Positions 19,358 through 28,501 of a stretch of DNA of 64,000 nucleotides are shown one piece after another. The stretch is taken from NCBI RefSeq assembly GCF_020176695.1, contig NZ_JAIWIA010000018.1:1-64000 (forward strand). Direction: 5' to 3'. The notes under the pieces are model-generated. The model was not told the DNA's origin, did not search any database, and saw only the letters and a program-made list of their open reading frames with translations. The position numbers were made by a program, and so were the translations under genes. The DNA comes from Massilia sp. MS-15 (GTDB lineage Bacteria; Pseudomonadota; Gammaproteobacteria; Burkholderiales; Burkholderiaceae_D). Position 1 is the stretch's first letter. The number at the start of each line of letters is the position of its first letter.

Positions 19358-20863
19358 TCACTCGTCTTCGTGGAAGGCCTCTTCCCGTTTCTTGCGCAGC
19401 GCAGGCAGCATCACCACGACCAGGCACAGTGCCGCCATGCCCAGCAGGGTGGCGCTGATCGGACGGGTGACGAACACGCTCGGGTCGCTGTGCGACAGCA
19501 GCAGCGCGCGGCGCAGGTGCTCTTCCATCATCGGGCCGATGATGTAGCCGAGCAGCATCGGCGCCGGTTCCGCGCCCAGCTTGGCGCAGATGTAGCCGAA
19601 CAGCCCGAACAGCGCCATCAGGTAGACGTCGAACTGGTTGTTGTTCAGGCTGAACACCCCGATCGCGCAGAACATCAGGATCGCCGGGTACAGGCGGTGG
19701 TAGGGCACCATGATCATCTTGATCCACAGGCCGATCATCGGCAGGTTCAGGACTACCAGGAACAGGTTGCCGAACCACATCGACACGATCAAGCCCCAGA
19801 ACAGGGCCGGCTGCTCGGTCATCACGGCCGGGCCTGGCTGGATGCCCTGGATGATCATGGCGCCGATCATCAGGGCCATCACCGGGTTCGACGGAATACC
19901 CAGGGTGAGCATCGGGATGAACGAGGTCTGGGCGCCGGCATTGTTGGCAGCCTCCGGCGCCGCCACGCCTTCGATCGCGCCCTTGCCGAACTCCTTGGCG
20001 TTCGGCGAGATCTTCTTCTCGATCGAATAGGCCGAGAACGAGGCCAGCATGGCGCCGCCGCCCGGCAGGATGCCCAGCGCCGAGCCGAGCCCGGTGCCGC
20101 GCAGGACCGGCCCCACGATGCGCTTGAGGTCGCTCAGGGAGGGCATCAGCCCGGTGACCTTCTTCATCATCAGGCTGCGGTCTTCGTCATGCTCCAGGTT
20201 GCGGATGATCTCGCCGATGCCGAACATGCCCATGGCGACGATCACGAAATTGATTCCGTCCGCCAGTTCGGGCAGGTCGAAGGTGTAGCGCTGGGCGCCC
20301 GAGTTGACGTCGGTGCCGATCAGGCCGAGCAGCAGGCCGAGGAGCACCATGCCAATCGCGTTGAGCAGCGAGCCGCTGGCCAGGACCACCGCGGCGACCA
20401 GGCCGAGCACCATCAGCGAAAAGTATTCCGCCGAGCCGAACTTGAGCGCCAGCTCGGCCAGCGGCGGCGCGAACAGGGCCAGCAGGATGGTGGCGACGGT
20501 GCCGGCGAAGAAGGACGCGAGCGCGGCGGTGGCGAGCGCCTTGCCGGCATTGCCCTGGCGCGCCATCTGGTGGCCGTCGAGGGCTGTGACGACCGACGAG
20601 GATTCGCCCGGCAGGTTGACCAGGATCGCCGTGGTCGAGCCGCCGTACTGGGCGCCGTAATAGATGCCGGCCAACATGATCAGCGCCGAGATCGGCGGCA
20701 GGCCGAAGGTGGCCGGCAGCAGCATTGCGATGGTGGCGATCGGGCCCAGGCCGGGCAGGACGCCGACGGCGGTGCCGACGAAGACGCCGACCAGGCAGTA
20801 GAACAGGTTATTGAGGGTAAAGGCCGTTTCCAGGCCCAGCCCGAGGTTGGCGATGATTTCCAT
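19358..20863 (-). CDS. tctA: Tripartite tricarboxylate transporter, large permease subunit TctA
   Basis: Large inner-membrane subunit (501 residues, about 12 helices) of a TTT-family secondary transporter that imports citrate or other carboxylates using the TctC binding protein. The family signatures are visible: GVLPGLGPIATIAMLLP near the N-terminus, then YYGAQYGGSTTAILVNLPGE, and in the second half GILPGGGAML and IPMLTLGIPSNPVMA. It is the last gene of tctC-tctB-tctA, starting four bases after the tctB stop, and ends at the shared terminator. The substrate cannot be assigned; TTT systems carry diverse carboxylates. Confidence 0.95.
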   Translation of the reverse strand: MEIIANLGLGLETAFTLNNLFYCLVGVFVGTAVGVLPGLGPIATIAMLLPATFGLPPISALIMLAGIYYGAQYGGSTTAILVNLPGESSSVVTALDGHQMARQGNAGKALATAALASFFAGTVATILLALFAPPLAELALKFGSAEYFSLMVLGLVAAVVLASGSLLNAIGMVLLGLLLGLIGTDVNSGAQRYTFDLPELADGINFVIVAMGMFGIGEIIRNLEHDEDRSLMMKKVTGLMPSLSDLKRIVGPVLRGTGLGSALGILPGGGAMLASFSAYSIEKKISPNAKEFGKGAIEGVAAPEAANNAGAQTSFIPMLTLGIPSNPVMALMIGAMIIQGIQPGPAVMTEQPALFWGLIVSMWFGNLFLVVLNLPMIGLWIKMIMVPYHRLYPAILMFCAIGVFSLNNNQFDVYLMALFGLFGYICAKLGAEPAPMLLGYIIGPMMEEHLRRALLLSHSDPSVFVTRPISATLLGMAALCLVVVMLPALRKKREEAFHEDE

Positions 20864-20867
20864 GTAC

Positions 20868-21344
20868 TCAGTCTCCGGTCAGCCAGGGGCCGGCGATCGG
20901 CATCGGCAAGCCGAGCAGCTTGACGAAGAGGACTACGGCGAACAGGGACAGCCCGACGGCCAGCAGCACGGTGCTGCCGAGACGGAACTTGCGGCTGGCA
21001 TACGCGCTCAGCATGACCAGCACGAAGGCGGACAGGGCCAGGCCGGCGCCGCGTACCAGCACGCCGAACAGCAGCACCGCCCCCAGGATGATGGCGATGT
21101 CCCTGAGGTGGAAGCTGCTGATCGCGTCATGCGCCTCGGAACGGCGGCCGACGAAGGCGCGCACGATGCCGAGCAGGCCGACAAAGGCCAGCAGCCAGCC
21201 GAGCACGGTCGGGAAATAGCCGGGACCCATGCGCCCGGCGGTACCCATGCCGAGTTCGCGGCCGAAGTACACGGCGGCGAGCCCGAAGATGACGAAGATG
21301 ATGCCGATCCAGAAATTTTTCGGATGGCGGATGGTGGAAGCCAC
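20868..21344 (-). CDS. tctB: Tripartite tricarboxylate transporter, small subunit TctB
   Basis: Small membrane subunit (158 residues, four helices) that pairs with TctA. It matches the poorly conserved TctB layout: first helix NFWIGIIFVIFGLAAVYFG, the short GRMGPGYFPTVLG string that is the family's best-conserved spot, then three more helices. Position between tctC and tctA confirms the assignment. The 101-base leader between tctC and tctB carries three copies of a 10-base repeat (listed separately). Confidence 0.93.
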   Translation of the reverse strand: MASTIRHPKNFWIGIIFVIFGLAAVYFGRELGMGTAGRMGPGYFPTVLGWLLAFVGLLGIVRAFVGRRSEAHDAISSFHLRDIAIILGAVLLFGVLVRGAGLALSAFVLVMLSAYASRKFRLGSTVLLAVGLSLFAVVLFVKLLGLPMPIAGPWLTGD

Positions 21345-21350
21345 TGCGAA

Positions 21351-21380
21351 CCCCTTGTTGCCCGTTGTTGCCCGTTGTTG
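21351..21380 (-). repeat. Three 10-base tandem repeats in the tctB leader
   Basis: CAACAACGGG twice plus the variant CAACAAGGGG, minus strand, directly in the tctC-tctB gap, ending seven bases before the tctB ATG. The variant copy supplies AAGGGG, a ribosome-site-like string. Copy-number change here could tune TctB/TctA output. Confidence 0.7.
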
Positions 21381-21445
21381 TCAGGTAGTGGTGTGGCTGC
21401 GCCTGCCCGCGGGCCGCGCAGCCTGGCGCATCGCTGTTGCCCGGA

Positions 21446-22423
21446 TCAGTCGGCGTACTGGCCGGCCTTGGTGATGATCGGACCCCAGCGGTCGATTTCC
21501 GCCTTCAGGTGCGCGCGCAGGGCTTCCGGGCGGGCGCGGCTGTCAGCCACCGGTTCAGTGCCGAGGTCGGCGAAGCGCTGCTTGACGGTCGGGTCCTTCA
21601 GGGCCGCGCGCAGCGCGTTCGACAGGGTATCGATCACCGGTTTCGGGGTGCCCTTCGGCGCATACATGCCATGCCAGACCGCGACTTCGAAGCCCGGCAG
21701 GCCGGCCTCGCTCATGGTCGGCACGTTCGGCATCGCCGCCAGGCGCTGCCTGGTCGTTACCCCGTACACCTTGACCTTGCCGCTCTTGATCTGGCTGGTG
21801 GTATTCGTGGTCTGGTCGCACATCAGGTCGACCTGGCCGCCCAGCATGTCGTTCATGGCGGGACCGGTGCCCTTGTACGGAACGGTGGTCAGGTCGACCC
21901 CGATCGCGGTCTGGAACAGCATGCCGCACAGGTGCGAGGCCGAGCCCAGGCCGGCGTTGGCATAGGTGACCTTTTCCTTGTTGGCCTTCACGTAGGCGAG
22001 CAGCTCCTTGAAATCCTTCGCGGGGAAATCCTTCTTGGCGATCAGGGTCATCGGCACGTCGGTGACCAGGCCGATCGGCTCGAAGCTGTCGATCGCGTGG
22101 TAGTTCAGCTTGCGGTACAGGCCGGGCGCGGTCGAGTGGCCGATGTGGTGCAGGAACAGGGTATAGCCGTCTGGCGCGGCCTTGGCCACGCGCCCGGCGC
22201 CGATGGTGCCGCCGGCGCCGCCCACGTTCTCGATGATGATCTGCTGCTTCAGGGTGTTGCCCATCGACTGGGCGACCAGGCGCGCAACGGTGTCGGTCGG
22301 TCCGCCGGCGGCGAAAGGCACGATCATCGTGATGGTCTTGGTCGGATAATTCTGGGCATGGCTGCCGGATGCCGCGGCCACCAGGGCAATGGCTGCGACG
22401 GTGCGCAGGAACGTTGTTTTCAT
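21446..22423 (-). CDS. tctC: Tripartite tricarboxylate transporter substrate-binding protein (TctC/Bug family)
   Basis: Periplasmic binding protein, 325 residues, of the Bug family greatly expanded in betaproteobacteria. It has a clear signal peptide (MKTTFLRTVAAIALVAAASGSHAQ) and the family opening YPTKTITMIVPFAAGGPTD. The next conserved strings are ENVGGAGGTIGAGRVAKAAPDGYTL and VPYKGTGPAMNDMLGGQVDLM. A GGAGGAG ribosome site precedes the ATG. Being beside tctB and tctA it is the dedicated receptor, unlike most orphan Bug genes. No tctDE two-component regulator is near. Confidence 0.95.
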   Translation of the reverse strand: MKTTFLRTVAAIALVAAASGSHAQNYPTKTITMIVPFAAGGPTDTVARLVAQSMGNTLKQQIIIENVGGAGGTIGAGRVAKAAPDGYTLFLHHIGHSTAPGLYRKLNYHAIDSFEPIGLVTDVPMTLIAKKDFPAKDFKELLAYVKANKEKVTYANAGLGSASHLCGMLFQTAIGVDLTTVPYKGTGPAMNDMLGGQVDLMCDQTTNTTSQIKSGKVKVYGVTTRQRLAAMPNVPTMSEAGLPGFEVAVWHGMYAPKGTPKPVIDTLSNALRAALKDPTVKQRFADLGTEPVADSRARPEALRAHLKAEIDRWGPIITKAGQYAD

Positions 22424-22759
22424 CGGTGTCTCCTCCAGGGCTCGGTTTGGCTCGGTGTATTCGATCGATCGGTTGGCAACGCAAGAACGCGCAAGACATC
22501 AGAAGCAGGCCACGACACCAGCCGGGAGGCATCCGGCCGGCGGGCATGGAGCGCGTGCATACGCACGCTTTGTTGTACCAGCAAATTGATTGATATGCAA
22601 CTACGCGTCCATGCGGGACGCATGCGTGCCCCGCGTGGGCGAGGCTCGATTCTGTTGACAGAATCCTACGCGCCAGACACACTCGTCTTACTGTTGAGCA
22701 GTGCCAAGCCCGCGCCGGGCGTGCCGGCTTAACTTGGCAGTTTTGTTCCCGGAGGGAAA
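22424..22759. other. Divergent intergenic region between tctC and the alpha-2-macroglobulin gene
   Basis: About 336 bases. It must hold promoters for both divergent transcription units. The part near 22555-22600 is AT-richer. One clear feature stands out, an inverted repeat at 22648-22665 (listed). No gene is supported; small frames here lack ribosome sites. Confidence 0.5.
22648..22665. promoter_or_regulatory. Inverted repeat, possible operator
   Basis: GATTCTG and CAGAATC are perfect inverted arms around TTGA. It lies about 95 bases upstream of the alpha-2-macroglobulin start and 225 bases upstream of tctC. There is no T-run, so a regulator-binding dyad is more likely than a terminator. 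Confidence 0.45.
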
Positions 22760-25700
22760 ATGCTTGCCTTGACCAGACTGGCGCCGCTCGCGGCCATCGC
22801 CGCGCTGCTGCTGGGATACCCGCATGGCGCCTCGGCGCAAGCAGCGGCCCCGACCACCGTCGACGCCTTCAGTCCGGAGGGCCAGGCAAAGGCGGTGCGC
22901 CAGGTAACGGCGCGCTTCAGCGCACCCGTGGCGCCCTTCGGCGACCTGCGCGCCGAGGCGCCCTTCGCAGTCGACTGCCGCGCCGGGGACGAGCGCCTGG
23001 ACGGCAGCGGGCGCTGGATCGACGCCAGCACCTGGAGCTACGATTTCGCGCGCGACCTGCCCGGCGCCACCGCCTGCCGCTTCACGCTGCGCGACGGTCT
23101 GCGCGACCTGGCCGGCCGGCCGCTGGGCGGCCAGCGCAGCTTTTCCTTCAGTACTGGCGGCCCGGCGGTCCTGCGCATGCAGCCGCACGCGGGCAGCCAG
23201 ATCGACGAGAACCAGGTCTTCCTGCTGGCGCTCGACGCGCCGGCCACGCCCGCCTCGATCGCGGCGCATGCCTGGTGCCGCGCCGATGGTATCAACGAGA
23301 AGATCGGCGTGCGCCAGCTGCTGGGTGACGAGCGCGACCGCCTGCTGGCCCTGCGCCGCGACTTCCTGGAACGCCACCTGGCGGCCTATGGCAAGGCGCG
23401 CGGCAAGCAGGCCCGGTCGGGAAGCGAACCGCTTCCCGTGGCGGTGGTGCAGTGCAAGCGCAGCCTGCCGGCCGATGCCCGCGTGAGCCTGGTGTGGGGC
23501 GCGGGCGTGGCGGCACCGAACGGCATCGCCAGCGCGCAGGACCAGGAACTGGCCTACCGCACCCGGCCCGACTTCCGCCTCTGGCTCAGTTGCGAGCGCA
23601 CCAATGCGCGCGCCGGCTGCGTGCCCTTCCTCCCGCTGCGGGTGGCCTTCAGCGCGCCGGTGCCGGTGGAAGCATTGCGCAAGCTGGTGCTGGAAGAAAC
23701 CGGCGGCAAGCGCCACGCGCCCCAGCTGGGCGAGGAGGCGAAGGGTGGCTTTGCCAGCGCCGTGCAGTTCCCCGGCCCGTTCGGCGAACTGGCCACGCTG
23801 CGGCTGCGGGTGCCGGACTCGCTGCGCGACGACGCCGGGCGCGCGCTGGCCGTGCCGGCGCGCGCGCTGTCCGTGAAAGTCGACCGCCAGCCGCCTTTGG
23901 TGAAGTTCGCCGCGCCTTTCGGCATCCTCGAGGCGCGTGGCGACCGCCTGCTGCCGGTCACGGTACGCAACGTCGAAGCCCCGCTGGTGACCGCCGTGCG
24001 CAGCGGCGCCAGCCTGCGCGTGGAGCGCGAGGCTGACGTGCTGGACTGGCTGGGCCGCATGAATCCCTGGGGGCGCGACCCCTGGACCCAGGAGGAGGGC
24101 AAGCTGACCCGGCAGCTGCTGGGACCGAAGGCCACGGGCCGGATAGAGCGCTTCGCGCTGCCGCGCGCCGGCGGGCGGCGCCCCTTCGAGGTGATCGGCA
24201 TCCCGTTGAAGAAGCCAGGCTTCTACGTGGTGGAGGTGGCCAGTCCGCTGCTGGGCAAGGCGCTCAACGCAAAAGGCGGTACCGCCTACGTGCGCACCGC
24301 TGCCCTGGTCACCAACATGGCGGCCCACCTCAAGCGTGGTGCGGAGTCCTCGCTGGTGTGGGTCACTTCGCTCGACAAGGGCCGTCCGGTGGCCGGCGCC
24401 CGGGTGGCGCTGCGCGACTGCGCCGGGCGCCAGCTGTGGCAGGGCCATACCGGCACCGACGGCGTGGCCCATATCCGCGAAGCGCTGCCGCGCGCCCGGT
24501 GCGGCGACCAGCTGTTCGTCAGCGCGCGCAGCGGCGAGGATTTTACCTTTACCCTGTCGAGCTGGCAGAAGGGCATCGAGCCGTGGCGCTTCCAGCTGCC
24601 GCAGGGCAGCCTGGATGAGGACAGCCGCATCGTCGCCACCGTGTTCGATCGCAGCCTGCTGCGCGCCGGCGAAACCCTGCACATGAAGCACTTCCTGCGG
24701 CGCCGGGTCGGCACTGGCCTGGCGCTGGTGGCGGCGGGCGAGCCCACGCCGGTGCCCGGCTATGCGCCCCTGGGCGAAGAGACGGTCGAGCGCGGCGCGC
24801 TGCCGGCCAAGGCCTGGATCGCGCACCAGGGCAGTGGCGACAAGATCGCGCTGCCGCTGGTCTGGGACGCAGCCGGTCAGGCCCACGGCGAGTGGAAGAT
24901 ACCCGAGGCGGCGAAGCTGGGCGCCTACCAGGTCGTGATCGGGAACCAGGTGGCGGGCGAATTCCGGGTCGAGCAGTTCCGGGTGCCGACCATGAAGGCG
25001 GTGCTCAAGGGACCGGCCCGGCCGGTGGTGGGTGCGGGCACGCTGGCCCTCGACGCCCAGGTGCATTACCTGAACGGCGGACCGGCCGGCAGGACGCCGG
25101 TCACGCTGCGCACGGTAGTCGAGCAAACTCCGGGAAGTTTCGACGGCTTCGACGGCTTCAATTTCGGCGGTGGCGACGTCAAGGAAGGCATCGCGCAGCG
25201 CGGCGAAGAGGACGAGGACGGCTGGTACGAGGAGGGCGGGGAGGGCGACCAGGCGGTAGGCGATGCCGAGGACGCCGGCGCGCCCGCGCAGGAAGGCACG
25301 CGCCAGGGCGAGACGGCGCGCACCCAGCGCCTGGTCCTGGACCGCAACGGCGGCGCGCGCATCGAGGTCGCGCAGCTTCCCGCGGTCGACCGGCCACGCA
25401 GCCTGCTTGCCGAACTGAGCTGGCAGGACGCGAGCGGCGAGATCCTCACCGCCTCCACCCGCGTGCCCCTGTGGCCGGCGGCGCTCGCGGTCGGCATCAA
25501 GCCGGACGACTGGATGAACCGCGAGCGCCTGAAGTTCCAGGTGGCCGTGCTGGGCCTGGATGGCAAGCCGGCGCCGGGCGTGGAGGCCAGCGTCGACTTC
25601 TTCCAGCGCGCCTCCTGGTCGCACCGGCGCCGCCTGGTGGGCGGCTTCTATGCCTACGAGTCGAGCAGTGAGATCCGGCGCATCGCGGGCGGCTGCCGCG

Positions 25701-28501
25701 GCCGCACCAATGCCCAGGGCCTGCTGTCGTGCGACGTGCCGGCGCCGGGCGAAGGCGAGATCATCCTGCGCGCCCGCGCCGAGGATGCGCAGGGGCGCGC
25801 CGCCATCAGCCAGCAGGAAGTGTATGTGGCCGGCAAGCGCGAATCGTGGTTCGAGGTCGCCGACAGCGACCGCATCGACCTGCTGCCGGCCAGGCCGCGC
25901 TTCGAACCGGGCGAAGAGGCGCGCTTCCAGGTGCGTTCGCCCTTCCGCGAAGCCACGGTACTGGTGACCGTGGAGCGCGAAGGCATCCTCGACACCTATG
26001 TGCGCCAGCTGTCGGCGCTCGAGCCGACGATCGCGATTCCGATCAAGGCGCACTATGCGCCGAATGTCTACGTGTCGGCGCTGGTGGTGCGCGGCCGGGT
26101 GGCGGAAAGCAGGCCGACCGCGCTGGTCGACCTTGGCAAGCCCGCCTATAAACTGGGTATCGCGCCGGTGAAGGTAGGCTGGGCGGCGCACGAACTGCGG
26201 GTGCAGGTGCTGCCCGCGCGCCAGGTGTACAAGGTGCGCGAGCGCGCCAGCGTACGGGTGAAAGTCACGCGCGCCGACGGCAAGCCCTTGCCGCCCGGCG
26301 CCGAGGTGGCGCTGGCGGCGGTCGACACCGGCCTGCTCGAACTGAAGCCGAACGACAGCTGGCAGCTGCTCGAGGCGATGATGCGTCCGCGCAGCCAGCA
26401 GGTCGAGACCGCGACCGCGCAGATGCAGGTGATCGGCAAGCGCCACTTCGGCCGCAAGTCGGTCGCCCACGGCGGCGGTGGCGGGCGCACCGCCAGCCGC
26501 GAGCTGTTCGACACCCTGCTGCTCTGGAAGGGCAAGCTGGTGCTGGACGCGAACGGCGAAGCCGAGGTCGAGGTGCCGCTCAACGACGCGCTGACCGGCT
26601 TCCGGATCGTGGCCATCGCCAGCGCCGGCAGCGGCATGTTCGGCACCGGCGCGGCCGAGATCCGCAGCACCCAGGACCTGATGCTGCTTTCCGGCCTGCC
26701 GCCGCTGGTGCGCGAGGGCGACCGCCTGCGCGCCGGCTTCACGGTGCGCAATGCGGCGCAGGCTGCGCTCGACATACGGCTGGCGGCCAGCATGGCAACC
26801 GACGGCGGCGCGGCCCAGGCACTCCCGGCCCAGACCCTGCGCCTGGACGCGGGGGCGGCGCGCGAACTGTTCTGGGACGTGACGGTGCCGCAGGGCGCCA
26901 GCCTGCGCTGGCAGGTCGACGCCAGCGCCGGGGCGGCGCGCGACAGCCTGCGCGTGAACCAGGCGGTCGCGCCCGCGGTGCCGGTACGCACCCTGCAGGC
27001 CACCCTGGTCCAGCTCGACGGACCGAAGACGGTGCCGGTCCAGCGCCCGGCCGATGCGCTGCCTGGCAAGGGCGGCGTGCGCACCAGCCTCAGCCCGCAG
27101 CTGGCCGGCGGCCTGGACGGGGTGCGCGACTACATGGCCCGCTATCCCTACACCTGCTTCGAGCAGCGCACCTCGCAGGCGGTGGCGCTGGGCGACCCGA
27201 AGCGCTGGAGCGCCGTGGCGGCGACGCTTCCGGCCCACCTCGACGGCGACGGCCTGCTGAAATATTTCGCCCCCATGCGCGAGGGCGACGATGCGCTGAC
27301 CGCCTATGTGCTGTCGGTCAGCGCCGAGGCGGACTACCCGATCGCGCCGGAACAGCGCGAGCGCATGGAAGCCGCGCTGCTGGCCTTCGTCGAAGGCCGC
27401 ATCGTGCGTGGCAGCGGCCTGCGCACCGGCGAGCTGGCGGTGCGCAAGCTGGCCGCGCTGGAAGCGCTGTCGCGGCGCCAGCCGGTGCGCGCGGCCTGGC
27501 TGCAGTCCTTTCGCATCGAACCGAACCTGTGGCCGACCTCGGCCGTGCTCGACTGGTACCTGGTGCTGCAGCGCTCGCCGGAGCTGCCGGAGCGCACGTC
27601 CCTGCTGGCCCAGGCCCAGCAGATCCTGCGGGCGCGCCTGAACCTGCAGGGCACCAGCATGGGCTTTTCCACCGAGCGCAGCGACAACTGGTGGTGGCTG
27701 ATGGCCTCGCCGGACGTGAACGCGAACCGCCTGCTGCTCGCCATGCTCGACAACCCCGGCTGGCAGGCCGACATCGGACGCATGGCGCGCGGCGCGCTGG
27801 GACGCCAGCAGCGCGGCCACTGGGGCACGACCCTGGCCAATGCCTGGGGCGTGCTGGCGATGCGCAAGTTCTCGGACAAGTACGAGGCGGTGCCGGTGAG
27901 CGGCAGCAGCAGCGTGACGCTGGCCGGCAACACCTGGCGCGGCGGCGTGCCGTCCAGCGTGCTGCAGGCATGGCCCGCGGGTCCCGCCCGGCTCGAGATC
28001 CGGCACGAGGGCGCCGGCAAGCCCTGGGCGACGGTGCAAAGCCTGGCCGCCATTCCGCTCAAGGCACCGCTCGCGAGCGGCTACCGGATCGCGCGCACGG
28101 TGACGCCGGTGGAACAGGCGCGACCGAACGCCTGGAGCCGTGGCGACATCTACCGCGTGCGCCTGGTGCTGGAGGCGCAGGCCGACATGAACTGGGTGGT
28201 GGTGGACGACCCGGTCCCGGCCGGCGCCAGCATCCTCGGCACCGGCCTGGGTGGCGATTCGCGCATCGCCACCGGCGGCGAAGCCCGCCGCGGCTGGGTC
28301 CAGCCCGATTTCGAGGAACGCAGCAGCGCGGCCTTTCGCGCCTATTATTCCTTCGTCCCGAAAGGCAGCTGGAGCATCGACTACACGGTGCGCCTGAACA
28401 GCGAAGGGCGTTTCAGCCTGCCGCCGACCCGGGTCGAGGCGATGTACAGCCCCGAGATGTTCGGCGAAGCGCCGAACCCGCCGGTGCTGGTGGGACGCTG
28501 A
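22760..28501 (+). CDS. Bacterial alpha-2-macroglobulin (YfhM-type) with thioester motif
   Basis: A large (1913-residue) envelope protease trap, proposed to guard the periplasm against host or rival proteases when the wall is breached. The signal peptide ends near ASAQ; whether a lipobox follows is unclear. A series of MG beta-sandwich domains is followed by the bait region, and the reactive thioester is intact as CFEQ with Cys1466 (TCFEQRTSQ). The helical TED domain follows, with SMGFSTERSDNWWWLMAS, then a C-terminal MG-like domain. An acidic, low-complexity insert lies at about residues 815-855 (EEDEDGWYEEGGEG). The stop overlaps the pbpC start by one base, the classical pairing of these genes. 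Confidence 0.95.
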   Translation: MLALTRLAPLAAIAALLLGYPHGASAQAAAPTTVDAFSPEGQAKAVRQVTARFSAPVAPFGDLRAEAPFAVDCRAGDERLDGSGRWIDASTWSYDFARDLPGATACRFTLRDGLRDLAGRPLGGQRSFSFSTGGPAVLRMQPHAGSQIDENQVFLLALDAPATPASIAAHAWCRADGINEKIGVRQLLGDERDRLLALRRDFLERHLAAYGKARGKQARSGSEPLPVAVVQCKRSLPADARVSLVWGAGVAAPNGIASAQDQELAYRTRPDFRLWLSCERTNARAGCVPFLPLRVAFSAPVPVEALRKLVLEETGGKRHAPQLGEEAKGGFASAVQFPGPFGELATLRLRVPDSLRDDAGRALAVPARALSVKVDRQPPLVKFAAPFGILEARGDRLLPVTVRNVEAPLVTAVRSGASLRVEREADVLDWLGRMNPWGRDPWTQEEGKLTRQLLGPKATGRIERFALPRAGGRRPFEVIGIPLKKPGFYVVEVASPLLGKALNAKGGTAYVRTAALVTNMAAHLKRGAESSLVWVTSLDKGRPVAGARVALRDCAGRQLWQGHTGTDGVAHIREALPRARCGDQLFVSARSGEDFTFTLSSWQKGIEPWRFQLPQGSLDEDSRIVATVFDRSLLRAGETLHMKHFLRRRVGTGLALVAAGEPTPVPGYAPLGEETVERGALPAKAWIAHQGSGDKIALPLVWDAAGQAHGEWKIPEAAKLGAYQVVIGNQVAGEFRVEQFRVPTMKAVLKGPARPVVGAGTLALDAQVHYLNGGPAGRTPVTLRTVVEQTPGSFDGFDGFNFGGGDVKEGIAQRGEEDEDGWYEEGGEGDQAVGDAEDAGAPAQEGTRQGETARTQRLVLDRNGGARIEVAQLPAVDRPRSLLAELSWQDASGEILTASTRVPLWPAALAVGIKPDDWMNRERLKFQVAVLGLDGKPAPGVEASVDFFQRASWSHRRRLVGGFYAYESSSEIRRIAGGCRGRTNAQGLLSCDVPAPGEGEIILRARAEDAQGRAAISQQEVYVAGKRESWFEVADSDRIDLLPARPRFEPGEEARFQVRSPFREATVLVTVEREGILDTYVRQLSALEPTIAIPIKAHYAPNVYVSALVVRGRVAESRPTALVDLGKPAYKLGIAPVKVGWAAHELRVQVLPARQVYKVRERASVRVKVTRADGKPLPPGAEVALAAVDTGLLELKPNDSWQLLEAMMRPRSQQVETATAQMQVIGKRHFGRKSVAHGGGGGRTASRELFDTLLLWKGKLVLDANGEAEVEVPLNDALTGFRIVAIASAGSGMFGTGAAEIRSTQDLMLLSGLPPLVREGDRLRAGFTVRNAAQAALDIRLAASMATDGGAAQALPAQTLRLDAGAARELFWDVTVPQGASLRWQVDASAGAARDSLRVNQAVAPAVPVRTLQATLVQLDGPKTVPVQRPADALPGKGGVRTSLSPQLAGGLDGVRDYMARYPYTCFEQRTSQAVALGDPKRWSAVAATLPAHLDGDGLLKYFAPMREGDDALTAYVLSVSAEADYPIAPEQRERMEAALLAFVEGRIVRGSGLRTGELAVRKLAALEALSRRQPVRAAWLQSFRIEPNLWPTSAVLDWYLVLQRSPELPERTSLLAQAQQILRARLNLQGTSMGFSTERSDNWWWLMASPDVNANRLLLAMLDNPGWQADIGRMARGALGRQQRGHWGTTLANAWGVLAMRKFSDKYEAVPVSGSSSVTLAGNTWRGGVPSSVLQAWPAGPARLEIRHEGAGKPWATVQSLAAIPLKAPLASGYRIARTVTPVEQARPNAWSRGDIYRVRLVLEAQADMNWVVVDDPVPAGASILGTGLGGDSRIATGGEARRGWVQPDFEERSSAAFRAYYSFVPKGSWSIDYTVRLNSEGRFSLPPTRVEAMYSPEMFGEAPNPPVLVGR

